Shown here in pieces: positions 52,224 through 61,175 of a stretch of DNA of 64,000 nucleotides. The position numbers were made by a program, and so were the translations under genes. The notes under the pieces were generated by a model. It was not told where the DNA came from and searched no databases. It saw nothing but the letters and a program-made list of their open reading frames with translations. The DNA is from Rhodocyclaceae bacterium. Its GTDB lineage: Bacteria > Pseudomonadota > Gammaproteobacteria > Burkholderiales > Rhodocyclaceae. Within the stretch, counting starts at the first letter, position 1. Every line of letters starts with the position of its first letter. The DNA is taken from the NCBI GenBank assembly GCA_016791115.1, contig JAEUNL010000010.1:1-64000 (forward strand), in the 5' to 3' direction.

Positions 52224-55220
52224 ATGCGTGTCGTGCTGCACGACCCGACCGCTGACATGCACCACATGCGACTCGCGCTTTTTTCCCCCCGCTTGCGCAG
52301 ACTGCGGATAGCTCTTGCCGCTCTTCTGGTCATCTTGGCGATGCTCGCCTTGTACGGTGCCCGCATTGTCGACCGGCATCTGCTGGCACAGATCGCCATG
52401 CGCGTCGCGCACATCGACACGGCGCTCGCCGCTTCCCTGCCCGATGGCGACGGTGGGCCGCAGAACCGGATCGAGTGGGCGACATCCCATCTTGCTGGAA
52501 GCGGAAACCTCGCCTATATCGTCGTGTTCGACCGGACAGGCCGGATACTCCTTCGGCGCGGATGGGACGAGAAGCGCCCGCTGCCGCCCGAAGATTCGCT
52601 CGACGTCCTGCCGACCGACGGGGTGCTGGACCGTCGCCACGATCTGCAACAGAACGGCAACCATACCGGCAGCATCCGCTACGGCATTGCGCTCGACACG
52701 TATTTGCGGGCCCGTTCGAGCATGCTTCGAGACGCAGCATTGATTGTCGGCGCGGGTTTTCTGTCGATGGCAGCCATGATGCTGTTCCTTGGCACTGCAG
52801 TGGCGCGCGAACTGGCGCGCGTCGAAACCGGCGCGCGTCGCATGGCTGCGGGAGATCTTGCGTTCAGGCTTCCTGCAGAGACAGATGGCGGGATGGGCGA
52901 CCTCTCGCGCAGTCTGAACACGCTCGCGGGCAATCTGGAAGCCAGGATTGCAGAACTGCGTTCGAGCGAGGGGCGCCTCGCCCTGGTAATTCAGGAGTCG
53001 TCGGACGGAATATTCGAATGGGATCTCGAATCGGATCAGCGTTATTATTCTCCGCGCTTCCGCGAATTGCTCGGCTACACGGACGAGAAAACCTTCCGCC
53101 GCAACTTCAGCGACGATGCAGCGCTCCACCCCGATGATCGCGTCCGGGTCGTCTCCGCACGCAAACATCTCCTCGACCTCCACACCTCATTTGACGAGGA
53201 ATTCCGATTCATCTGTGCTGATGGCCGGTATCGCTGGTTTTGCGGACGCGCCCGGGCTGTGTGGAACGACGCAGGCAAGCCCTCGCGCATCGCCGGATCG
53301 ATAGCCGACATCGATGCGCGTCGCGCAGCGGAAGAAGCCCTGCATGAAAGCGAGGCCCGTTTCCACCATGTCGTACAAGGATCGTCGGAAGGAATCTGGG
53401 ATTGGGATCTGAAGCTTCGCCGCTATTACATCTCTTCCGGCATGAAGACACTCCTCGGCTATACCGAGGATGAACTGCCCAACGAGCGGGCGAGCTTCTT
53501 CCATGTGATGCACCCCGCCGACCTGAAGCGGGTTCGCGCAGCGATTGCCCGGCATTTCACGCAGCGCATCCCCTTCGATACCGAGTTGCGATTGCGCCAC
53601 AAGGACGGCAGCGTTTGCTGGTATCGCGCCAGGGGGCACGCCGTGTGGGACGAGGCGGGAAGCGTCTTGCGATTCGCCGGTGCCTGCAGCAGTATCCAGG
53701 TCCAGAAGCAGTCCGAAGTACGCATCCAGGAACTGCTCGCCGAAAAGCAGATCATCATCGACAACGTGCATGTAGGCATCGTGTTCGTCCGGAACGGCGT
53801 TATCGCCGATATCAATCGGCGCATGGAAGAGCTTTTCGGGCATCCGGCAGCGGAACTCGCCGGGCGCTCCCCGGCCCCCCTGTTCCGCGACGCAGCGGAT
53901 TTCCGCGCCCTCGAGAACGAATGCGGCGTGCGTGCGAGAAGCGGGCAGGTCGTTTCACGCGCCCACGAACTCGTGCGGCGCGACGGCAGCGGGTTCTGGG
54001 GTCTCGTCACATGCAAGCTCCTCGATGCGGCGGATCCTGCACGCGGCGCCATCTGGATTTTCTTCGACGACTCGGACCATCGTCACGCGATCGAGGCGCT
54101 GCGGAACGAGCGCGACTTCTCCGATTCCCTGATCAACGGCATGCCCGGCGTGTTCTATCTCGTCGATCGCGATGGCCGATTCCTGCGCTGGAACCGGAAC
54201 CTCGAGAAGGTCACGGGCTATCATTCCGCGACCCTGTCCGAGATGCGGGCGATGGAACTGTTCGCCGAACAGGACCGCCCGGCTGTCCAGGAAGCGACCT
54301 ATCGCACCCTCAAACTCGGCGAGAACCAGCAGGAACTCTGGCTGCGCAGCCGCGACGGACGCCGGATTCCGTTCCTGATGACCGGAGTTCGCATCGAGGT
54401 TGACGGCATCACCCACATCGTGGGCATCGGATTCGACATCACCCCTCGCCTGATGGCGGAAGACCAGGTGCGCCACCTCAACGAGGAACTCGAAGAACGC
54501 GTCAGGGAACGCACGACGGAGCTCGCGGCGGCCAACAAGGAACTCGAGTCATTCTCGTACTCCGTGTCTCACGACCTGTCGGCGCCCTTGCGCGGAATCG
54601 ACGGGTTCTCGCGCATGCTCGCAGAGGACTTCGGCGCCCTGCTTCCCGAGGTCGGCCGCAGCTACATCACGCGCATCCGCGCCGCAACACAGCGCATGCA
54701 GCAGCTCATCGACGATTTGTTGCGACTCTCCCGGGTGACGCGCGACGAACTGCAACGAGAATCGCTCGATCTGAGCGGCATGGCACGCGAATTGTTCGAC
54801 GAACTGAAGGCAATCCAACCGCAGCGCACAGTCACGATCGACGTTGCCGCGGATCTGATCGTTTTCGCGGACAGGAATCTGCTTCGCATCGCGCTTTCGA
54901 ACCTGCTCAGGAACGCCTGGAAGTTCACGACCCGTCGCCCCGTGGCGACAATTCAGGTCGGTGTGTTGCGCGAGGGCAACGAGACAGTGTATTTTGTGAA
55001 AGATGATGGTGCAGGCTTCGACATGCGTTATGCGGGGCGGCTATTCGGCGCATTCAATCGCCTGCATCGGTCCTCCGAATTCGAGGGTACCGGAATCGGC
55101 CTTGCGATCGTGAGCCGCATCCTGCAAAGGCATGGCGGACGCATCTGGGCCAAAGCCGAAATCGACCGGGGCGCCACCTTCTTTTTTACGCTGGGCACGG
55201 GGGCAAGAAATGGCCACTGA
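52224..55220 (+). CDS. Membrane sensor histidine kinase with HAMP and four PAS domains
   Basis: The 998-residue product has a first membrane helix (about 28-46), a periplasmic part of about 125 residues, a second helix (about 172-194), HAMP (about 195-247), four PAS units (about 252-365, 375-497, 510-630 and 640-758; the first two of the PAS_3 type with RYRWFCGRARAVW and SVCWYRARGHAVW), HisKA with His783 in SYSVSHDLSAPLRGIDG, and an ATPase domain with NLLRNAWKFT and GTGIGLAIV. The kinase part resembles bacteriophytochrome-type kinases. The start could also be the ATG at 52257 or 52266; none has a strong ribosome site. The response regulator overlaps its 3' end by 11 bases. Confidence 0.88.
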   Translation: MRVVLHDPTADMHHMRLALFSPRLRRLRIALAALLVILAMLALYGARIVDRHLLAQIAMRVAHIDTALAASLPDGDGGPQNRIEWATSHLAGSGNLAYIVVFDRTGRILLRRGWDEKRPLPPEDSLDVLPTDGVLDRRHDLQQNGNHTGSIRYGIALDTYLRARSSMLRDAALIVGAGFLSMAAMMLFLGTAVARELARVETGARRMAAGDLAFRLPAETDGGMGDLSRSLNTLAGNLEARIAELRSSEGRLALVIQESSDGIFEWDLESDQRYYSPRFRELLGYTDEKTFRRNFSDDAALHPDDRVRVVSARKHLLDLHTSFDEEFRFICADGRYRWFCGRARAVWNDAGKPSRIAGSIADIDARRAAEEALHESEARFHHVVQGSSEGIWDWDLKLRRYYISSGMKTLLGYTEDELPNERASFFHVMHPADLKRVRAAIARHFTQRIPFDTELRLRHKDGSVCWYRARGHAVWDEAGSVLRFAGACSSIQVQKQSEVRIQELLAEKQIIIDNVHVGIVFVRNGVIADINRRMEELFGHPAAELAGRSPAPLFRDAADFRALENECGVRARSGQVVSRAHELVRRDGSGFWGLVTCKLLDAADPARGAIWIFFDDSDHRHAIEALRNERDFSDSLINGMPGVFYLVDRDGRFLRWNRNLEKVTGYHSATLSEMRAMELFAEQDRPAVQEATYRTLKLGENQQELWLRSRDGRRIPFLMTGVRIEVDGITHIVGIGFDITPRLMAEDQVRHLNEELEERVRERTTELAAANKELESFSYSVSHDLSAPLRGIDGFSRMLAEDFGALLPEVGRSYITRIRAATQRMQQLIDDLLRLSRVTRDELQRESLDLSGMARELFDELKAIQPQRTVTIDVAADLIVFADRNLLRIALSNLLRNAWKFTTRRPVATIQVGVLREGNETVYFVKDDGAGFDMRYAGRLFGAFNRLHRSSEFEGTGIGLAIVSRILQRHGGRIWAKAEIDRGATFFFTLGTGARNGH

Positions 55221-55662
55221 CAGGCCGATCCTGCTTGTTGAGGACAATCCGGACGACGAAGCGCTCACCCTTCGTGCGTTCAAGAAGAACAAGATCGCGA
55301 ACGAGGTTGTCGTCGCACGTGATGGCGTGGAAGCGCTCGACTACCTTTTCGGCACGGGCGTCCACGCCGGTCGCGACACCGCGAATGCCCCGGCAGTGGT
55401 GTTGCTCGACTTGAAACTGCCGCGCATCGACGGCCTCGAGGTTCTGCGTCGACTGCGTGCCGACGACCGCACGCGCCTCCTCCCCGTCGTCGTGCTCACC
55501 ACCTCGAAGGAACAGCAGGATATACACGAGGCCTACAGCCTGGGGGCGAACAGCTATATCCGAAAACCGGTGGACTTCGAGAAGTTCATCCACGCGGTCG
55601 GCCAGATGGCGCTTTATTGGCTAGTCCTCAACGAGCCTGTCGAGGACGGCATCCAGGCCTGA
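55210..55662 (+). CDS. Single-domain response regulator, Rcp1-like
   Basis: The 150-residue receiver domain has no output domain. It has acidic pocket LLVEDNPDDEALTLRAF, phospho-acceptor Asp67 in VVLLDLKLPRIDGLEVL, the conserved Thr in VVLTTSKEQQDI and Lys in SYIRKPVDFEKF. The long loop between the first helix and the Asp is typical of Rcp1 regulators paired with phytochrome-like kinases. The 11-base overlap with the kinase gene indicates a cognate pair; it should pass the signal on by protein contact or phosphorelay. Confidence 0.9.
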   Translation: MATDRPILLVEDNPDDEALTLRAFKKNKIANEVVVARDGVEALDYLFGTGVHAGRDTANAPAVVLLDLKLPRIDGLEVLRRLRADDRTRLLPVVVLTTSKEQQDIHEAYSLGANSYIRKPVDFEKFIHAVGQMALYWLVLNEPVEDGIQA

Positions 55663-55670
55663 TCCCGAAC

Positions 55671-56162
55671 TCACTGCTGGACCAACAGCGCTTCGATCTC
55701 GGGCGCGAGTTCTTCGGGCTTGGTGGTCGGCGCAAACCGTGTGACGCGGCTCCCGCTGCGGTCGACGAGAAATTTCGTGAAATTCCACTTCACGGCCTTC
55801 GACCCGAGCAGGCCGGGCGCAGCCTCGGTGAGGAACCGGAACACCGGATGCGCCTGAGGGCCATTGACATCGACCTTTTCGGTCAGCGCAAACGTCACGC
55901 CGAAGTTCTTTTCGCAGAAGGCGCCAATCTCCGGTGCCGCTCCGGGTTCCTGACCGCCAAACTGGTTGCATGGGAACCCGATTACCACCAATCCGCGGTC
56001 GCGATACGTCTGCCAAAGTTTCTCCAACCCGGCGTACTGCGGCGTGAAGCCGCACTCGCTCGCGGTATTCACCAGCAGCAGCACGCTGCCGGCGTGATCC
56101 GAGAAGCGGATGTCTCCGCCATTCAACCTCCCGACGGTCAGTCCGTACAGTCCCTCCTCCAT
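55671..56162 (-). CDS. Glutathione peroxidase family protein
   Basis: The 163-residue thiol peroxidase has the catalytic Cys37 in NTASECGFTPQYAGLE, Gln in GFPCNQFGGQEPG and Trp/Asn in VKWNFTKFLVD, the full tetrad. A second Cys in CNQF and one in GAFCEKNFG suggest a thioredoxin-dependent enzyme as in most bacterial members. Two adjacent ATGs are possible; that at 56162 has GGAGG 7 bases upstream and that at 56165 4 bases. It converges on the response regulator with 8 bases between stops. Confidence 0.9.
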   Translation of the reverse strand: MEEGLYGLTVGRLNGGDIRFSDHAGSVLLLVNTASECGFTPQYAGLEKLWQTYRDRGLVVIGFPCNQFGGQEPGAAPEIGAFCEKNFGVTFALTEKVDVNGPQAHPVFRFLTEAAPGLLGSKAVKWNFTKFLVDRSGSRVTRFAPTTKPEELAPEIEALLVQQ

Positions 56163-56165
56163 CAT

Positions 56166-56700
56166 CGATCCTCCACAAAACCGGCCGCCTTCCCCGCACG
56201 CCCGGGAATCAATCGACAGGCCGACAAAGATTGACATTCGAGACTGAAGCGTACCACCACCATGCAGGGCCACGGCCCCGGAACATGCAGGACGATCCCG
56301 ACCTGCGGTTTCTAATAGGGTATCGACATCGCGCGCATCAAACATTGCAGGCATCCCGGCGTCACCGGACTGACGACGGGGTTGCTGTCTGCATCGGACG
56401 ACAAAGTTGCCGGCCGTTCATCCTGCTCTCGCCATAACCAACACAATTGGATCAGGACCCTGCCGACAAGATAAAATCGCGCATTTGCCTGGTCGGCCAT
56501 CCGATGCGCGAAGATCCCGTTCGCTGTCACATCGGCTTGGTGCGACTCCCCTCGAGGAACGGAATCGCACCGTGTCGATCGACGCCCGCCTGACGCAGGA
56601 AGCATGCTCTCTGCCCCCGAGATGACGCCGCCCGCCGGATATGAGGCCCCCCGAGGCACAGCCCTGGCGCACGCCTCGCGTTCGTCCTGCGCCTGACGTG
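56166..56700. other. Intergenic region before the polysaccharide cluster
   Basis: This 535-bp region lies between the divergent peroxidase and wzt genes. Open frames across it lack family matches, start sites and sensible composition, so I call none. It holds the candidate promoter at 56447-56477 and presumably the peroxidase promoter. No JUMPstart/ops element, repeat or RNA was seen. Confidence 0.6.
56447..56477 (+). promoter_or_regulatory. Candidate promoter of the polysaccharide cluster
   Basis: TTGGAT (56447-56452) is followed after 17 bp by GATAAA and after 19 bp by TAAAAT (56472-56477, 5 of 6 match). The start would lie about 220 nt before wzt, giving a long leader. Confidence 0.35.
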
Positions 56701-58098
56701 ATGACCACACGCGACGTCATGATCCGCGCCGACACGCTGGGAAAGTGTTACCAGATCTACGATACGCCGGGAGATCGTCTCAAGCAGTTCGTGCTCCCGC
56801 GCCTGAGGAGGTTTACAGGCGTAGGTTCGCGCGTCTACTACCAACCGTTCTGGGCCTTGCGCGACGTGTCGTTCGAATTGCGCCGTGGTCAAACAGTCGG
56901 GATCATGGGAAGAAACGGCGCCGGCAAGTCGACGCTGCTCCAATTGGTTTGCGGAACGGCAACGCCGACAGCAGGCTCGGTCGAAACCCGCGGACGTCTG
57001 GCTGCACTGCTGGAACTTGGCGCCGGCTTCAACCCGGATTTCACCGGCCGCGAAAATGCGTTGCTGAGTTGCCAGTTGCTTGGCCTGTCCGCCGACCAAG
57101 CAAGCGAAGCGCTGCCGAGGATCTTCGATTTTGCGGACATCGGCGAGTTCGCGGACCAGCCCGTCAAGCACTATTCGAGTGGCATGTATGTCCGATTGGC
57201 GTTCGCCGTGTCGGTTGCCGTCGAACCGGACATTCTGGTGGTAGACGAGGCCCTCGCGGTAGGCGACATCCGCTTCCAGGCCAAGTGCTTTTCCCGCCTG
57301 CGGCAGCTCCAGGAACGCGGATGCGCGATTCTGCTCGTTTCCCATTCCATCGAACAGATCGCCCGCCACTGCGACTCGGCCATGCTGATCGAAGGCGGCA
57401 GGCTGCTTGCGACCGGCCACCCCAAGGAAATCGGCAACCGCTACATGGACCTCCTCTACGGAACGGTCGCAGCGGCGGTGCCGACTACGCAGCCAGAGGC
57501 CGCCGATGGCGACTCGCCGGATGCGCCGGCGAGCGGCGACAGCCTCGGCTTCGACGGATCGACGGAGGATTGCTATGCCTCCCGGCCGCTGTACAACCCG
57601 TCCGAATACCGATGGGGCGACCACCGCGCTTCGATACTCGATTTTCGCGTTGTCGACACAGAAGGCAGGGCGATCAGCCAGATCGAATCGGGTGATGCAT
57701 GCGACCTGTTGGTGAAGGTCCATTTCAGGTCGAACATCCGCCATCCGGTGTACGGTTTCTACATGAAAACCATCGACGGAATCCTTCTGAGCGGCTGCAA
57801 CTCGCGCGAGTACCCGGCACGGGAAGAAATTCGGCTCAAACCGGTTGCAGCGGGCCAGTTCGTCGCCTTTCGCGTTGCCCTGCGTCTCCCGTTTTCTGCG
57901 GGCCACTACCTGCTGTCGGTCGGCATCGCCGAGGACGTGGAAGGCGAACTCGTTCCGCTCGACCGCCGCTATGACTCCATCCTGCTCGGCGTCGTCTCGA
58001 AAAGGCCGCCCGCCGGCCTGATCGACCTCGGACTGACATGCGATGTCAGGCCGCTGCCATTTGCGCAGCCAACCGGAGCAAAGAGGCTCGACGCATGA
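56701..58098 (+). CDS. wzt: Wzt: ABC-transporter ATPase for polysaccharide export, with glycan-binding C-terminal domain
   Basis: The 465-residue product has an ATPase half (about 1-245): Walker A GRNGAGKST with Lys76, signature YSSGM (159-162), and Walker B LVVDEALAVGD with Asp182-Glu183. An Ala/Pro/Asp linker (about 260-285) leads to a C-terminal Wzt_C beta-sandwich (about 295-455, YNPSEYRWGDHRASILDF and YGFYMKTIDGILLSGCNS). In E. coli O9a this domain binds the capped non-reducing end of the chain and licenses export through Wzm. No wzm lies beside it. The next gene overlaps it by 4 bases and encodes the probable capping enzyme. Confidence 0.9.
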   Translation: MTTRDVMIRADTLGKCYQIYDTPGDRLKQFVLPRLRRFTGVGSRVYYQPFWALRDVSFELRRGQTVGIMGRNGAGKSTLLQLVCGTATPTAGSVETRGRLAALLELGAGFNPDFTGRENALLSCQLLGLSADQASEALPRIFDFADIGEFADQPVKHYSSGMYVRLAFAVSVAVEPDILVVDEALAVGDIRFQAKCFSRLRQLQERGCAILLVSHSIEQIARHCDSAMLIEGGRLLATGHPKEIGNRYMDLLYGTVAAAVPTTQPEAADGDSPDAPASGDSLGFDGSTEDCYASRPLYNPSEYRWGDHRASILDFRVVDTEGRAISQIESGDACDLLVKVHFRSNIRHPVYGFYMKTIDGILLSGCNSREYPAREEIRLKPVAAGQFVAFRVALRLPFSAGHYLLSVGIAEDVEGELVPLDRRYDSILLGVVSKRPPAGLIDLGLTCDVRPLPFAQPTGAKRLDA

Positions 58099-60056
58099 GC
58101 AGGGAATTGCAGCAAGCCGTACAACGACTGCCGGAACTTTACCAGCCGCTTTACGGCCGCGAGGCGGAAAGCGCCGACGCGGCGCGCCGTGCATGCGTAG
58201 ACCGGCTGGCCTGCATCGCGAATGCCCTCGATGCGTTCCGCGAGATGCCCGTTCGCCTGATCGACGTCGGTTCCGCACAAGGCTACTTCACGCTGGCGCT
58301 CGCAGAACGATTCCCGGGCTTCGATTGCGTCGGCCTCGACAACCTCGCCGAGAACGTCGAGGTTGCAAGGCACCTCGCCAAGGAGCGGACTCACAGTCCG
58401 GCATTCCACGTGGCCGAGGTGCGTCCCGGCGCGCTTCGCCCCTGGGTAGGCGATGGCGCCAACACCGTGTTGCTGCTGAACGTGCTCCATCACATCTGCA
58501 CCCGTTACGGATGGGACGAAACCGACCGTTTCCTGGCCGAAGTCGCGCAGTCGGCGGACGTGGTTTTCCTCGAACTTGCCAGCGCCGCCGAGCGCCTCGA
58601 ATGGACCGCCGAACTGCCGTCAGACGATGCCGCCTGGCTGCGTCATTTCGGGTTCGCGCGGCCAATAGGCGAATTCGACACACACATCCCCGGGGTGCGG
58701 CGCCGGTTGTATGTCTGCAGCGCGCGTTGGGTCCTGTGCGGCAAGGCGGCGTTCCGCTTCACCACGGCGCTGGACAAATCCCACGGCGGTGCCCTCGGGT
58801 CGCGCGAGGTGGGCCGTCGCTATTTCATGTCCGACGACATCGTGGCGAAGTGTTTTTCGTTCTCTGGCGCGACGGCGCGCCGGAACCGGGTCGAGCTGTT
58901 GCGCGAGGAGCGCCTCCTGTCTGCCCCGCCGCCCGATATCGCCCTGCCACGCCTGCTTGGTTCGCATGTCGACGCATGCGGTGGCGTCCTCGTGCGCAGC
59001 CGCCTGGAAGGAAGCCTGCTCTCCGAATCCTTGGCGCAACCAATGACGAGCGAAGACTGGACTCGCATGATGGCCGCCCTGGCTGCGGCTCTCGGGCAAC
59101 TTGAGGCCTCGGGCTTGTTCCATCACGACCTGCGCCCGTGGAATGTCCTGGTCTCGCCAGGCAGCACGATCCGCGTGATCGATTTCGGTGCGATGAATCG
59201 TCGGCGAACCCGGACGGTCTTCGAGGATTTCGTCGAGTTCGGTTTCTGGCTGGTCGCGCCGCACCTCGACCCCTCGCTGTGGGGCTGCTACCGGTCGCTG
59301 GCGAATCCGGCGGAAATGCCGGACGCGCTGCGCGTCCTGTCATCCGAAGTCGACGGGACAGCCTTGCGCGACCTGGATTTCGCGACGCTCCGCGACATCC
59401 TCGAGCGCGCCGGACATGCGCCCAAGCCCGACGCCCAGGCTGCGCTGTTGAAGGTCCATGGCGAGGCGCAATCGAGTCTGCTGCGGCGCCTCGCCCGCGC
59501 GCTCAACGGAAACCGGCGGCTCGGCCTCGCACGGGGCGAGGCGCAACGCTACGCCGAAGCGCTCGCGGAATCCCTGAAGCGAACGCAATGGCACAGCCGG
59601 CTCCGAATCGAAGCGCAGGATGCCGAACTGGCGCGCACGCGCAGCGACGCAGCGCGACAGATCGCCGCACTCGCCAGACGGGCGGAACGTGCCGAGGATC
59701 ACGGCCGCGCTCTGGCCACCTCCTTGCGTCGGGCAAAGGAAGATCTCGCGCGCGCGCATGACGAAGCACGGCGCCAGGTTGCCGGATTTGCACAACGTGC
59801 CGCCACGGCTGAACAATATGCGGCATCGCTCGCAACCGACCGCGACAGGCTACAGGCCGACGCTGCAGCGCAAGTCGAAGCACTCGGGCAACGCGCGAGC
59901 GCGGCCGAAGCCTATGCAGCCAGCCTTGCGAACGAACTGGACAAGACGCAACGCGATCTCGGATCGGTGGCGTCGGAGCTCGAAACGATCAAGCGGAGCA
60001 AACCCTACCGCGCACTGAATCTCATGCGCCGCATGATGCGGAGATCGCGCGGATGA
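58095..60056 (+). CDS. WbdD-like O-polysaccharide chain terminator: methyltransferase, kinase and coiled coil
   Basis: The 653-residue product has three parts. A SAM methyltransferase (about 40-200) has motif I DVGSAQGYF at Asp57. A protein-kinase-like domain (about 225-400) has Lys252 in AKCFSF, HHDLRPWN with Asp345 and Asn350, and DFG at 363-365. A C-terminal coiled coil (about 460-630) ends in a basic helix (RALNLMRRMMRRSRG) that could touch the membrane. This is the layout of E. coli O9a WbdD, which caps the chain by phosphorylation and methylation and sets its length by its coiled coil. The 4-base overlap with wzt supports the pairing. The exact cap chemistry is inferred. Confidence 0.85.
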   Translation: MSRELQQAVQRLPELYQPLYGREAESADAARRACVDRLACIANALDAFREMPVRLIDVGSAQGYFTLALAERFPGFDCVGLDNLAENVEVARHLAKERTHSPAFHVAEVRPGALRPWVGDGANTVLLLNVLHHICTRYGWDETDRFLAEVAQSADVVFLELASAAERLEWTAELPSDDAAWLRHFGFARPIGEFDTHIPGVRRRLYVCSARWVLCGKAAFRFTTALDKSHGGALGSREVGRRYFMSDDIVAKCFSFSGATARRNRVELLREERLLSAPPPDIALPRLLGSHVDACGGVLVRSRLEGSLLSESLAQPMTSEDWTRMMAALAAALGQLEASGLFHHDLRPWNVLVSPGSTIRVIDFGAMNRRRTRTVFEDFVEFGFWLVAPHLDPSLWGCYRSLANPAEMPDALRVLSSEVDGTALRDLDFATLRDILERAGHAPKPDAQAALLKVHGEAQSSLLRRLARALNGNRRLGLARGEAQRYAEALAESLKRTQWHSRLRIEAQDAELARTRSDAARQIAALARRAERAEDHGRALATSLRRAKEDLARAHDEARRQVAGFAQRAATAEQYAASLATDRDRLQADAAAQVEALGQRASAAEAYAASLANELDKTQRDLGSVASELETIKRSKPYRALNLMRRMMRRSRG

Positions 60057-61174
60057 GCGGAAGCATTCCCAATGGCGCCGGGCCTGCGACCGTCAGCCCT
60101 GACGCCCGAATCGAGTTCCTCGACGTCATGCGCTCGGTCGCCGTGCTCATGGTGGCGTACGACCACCTTGTCGGGCTTTACCTCAAGCGAACCGGCCAGA
60201 CAGAGCCGTTCTACCAGGCTGTGACGCAATACGTGGTCCAGCCGCTCGGCATCATCCAGGACTTCGGCTGGATGGGGGTGTGCCTCTTTTTCCTCGTCAG
60301 CGGATTCATCATCACGCACGTCGCCTACCGCGAAAAGCCGCTGGAGTTCATGGTCCGGCGCGTCTTCCGCATCTACCCGCCGCTGATCGTCGCAATAGTG
60401 GTCGCCGTCGTCATCCTGCGAATGCAGAACGGCCTGGAATTCACGCCGGGTCAGGTGCTGCTTTCATTCACCCTGCTCAACTACTTCCAGTCGCCGCAGG
60501 TGGTGACCCTCGGCGTAGCCTGGAGCCTGGTCGTGGAACTGCTCTTCTACGGCCTTGTGGTGCTGCAGATGCGGACGCTGCGGTCCTTCCCGGCGTTGGC
60601 CCCTGTGCTCGCCGGATCGCTGGTCCTGCTGGTCATCCTCACATGCAAGGATTTCGGCAGCACCTATTTCCTGTTTGCCGCCACTGCCGCCTATGTCCCC
60701 TACCTGCTCATCGGCCAGGTGATCTACCTGCGGGCAACCCGCCGCATCGGAAATGGCGCCGCACTTGCCCTCGCGGCACTCTGCTTCGGCGCGATCGTGT
60801 TCGGCATCCAGCGCATCCACACGCAGTTCCTGCCGATGGACAACTCCTATCTCGTCAACTTCGCCTATGCACTGCTGCTTTTCGTCATTGCACTGTCGCT
60901 CGACATCCGGCCGGGCGCGGTGTTTCGCTCGATCGCTGAGAAGAGTTACGGCATCTACCTGCTCGAAGGTACCGCCGGCCTCTACCTCGTATTCTGGTTG
61001 CAGAAGGCGGGCGCGCCGTACCTCGTTGCGCTGACCGGCACGATCGTGATCGGCTACGCAATCTGCTGGGCATTTTTCCGATTCGTCGAACGCCCCTCGC
61101 AGAACCTCGGGCGCCGCCTCGGCAGCCGGATCGCCTCCGCGCCGATCGCCGGCCAGAGCGGAGCCATCGCCTGA
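60053..61174 (+). CDS. OafA/YrhL-type O-acyltransferase
   Basis: The 373-residue inner-membrane acyltransferase-3 protein has about ten helices. The N-terminal EFLDVMRSVAVLMVAYDHLV contains the catalytic region with Arg and His, GVCLFFLVSGFIITH carries the SGF motif, and FMVRRVFRIYPPL the RxxR-type motif. It should acetylate or otherwise acylate the polysaccharide. It has no C-terminal SGNH domain. It overlaps the WbdD-like gene by 4 bases, so it is translated with it. Confidence 0.9.
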   Translation: MSGSIPNGAGPATVSPDARIEFLDVMRSVAVLMVAYDHLVGLYLKRTGQTEPFYQAVTQYVVQPLGIIQDFGWMGVCLFFLVSGFIITHVAYREKPLEFMVRRVFRIYPPLIVAIVVAVVILRMQNGLEFTPGQVLLSFTLLNYFQSPQVVTLGVAWSLVVELLFYGLVVLQMRTLRSFPALAPVLAGSLVLLVILTCKDFGSTYFLFAATAAYVPYLLIGQVIYLRATRRIGNGAALALAALCFGAIVFGIQRIHTQFLPMDNSYLVNFAYALLLFVIALSLDIRPGAVFRSIAEKSYGIYLLEGTAGLYLVFWLQKAGAPYLVALTGTIVIGYAICWAFFRFVERPSQNLGRRLGSRIASAPIAGQSGAIA

Positions 61175-61175
61175 C

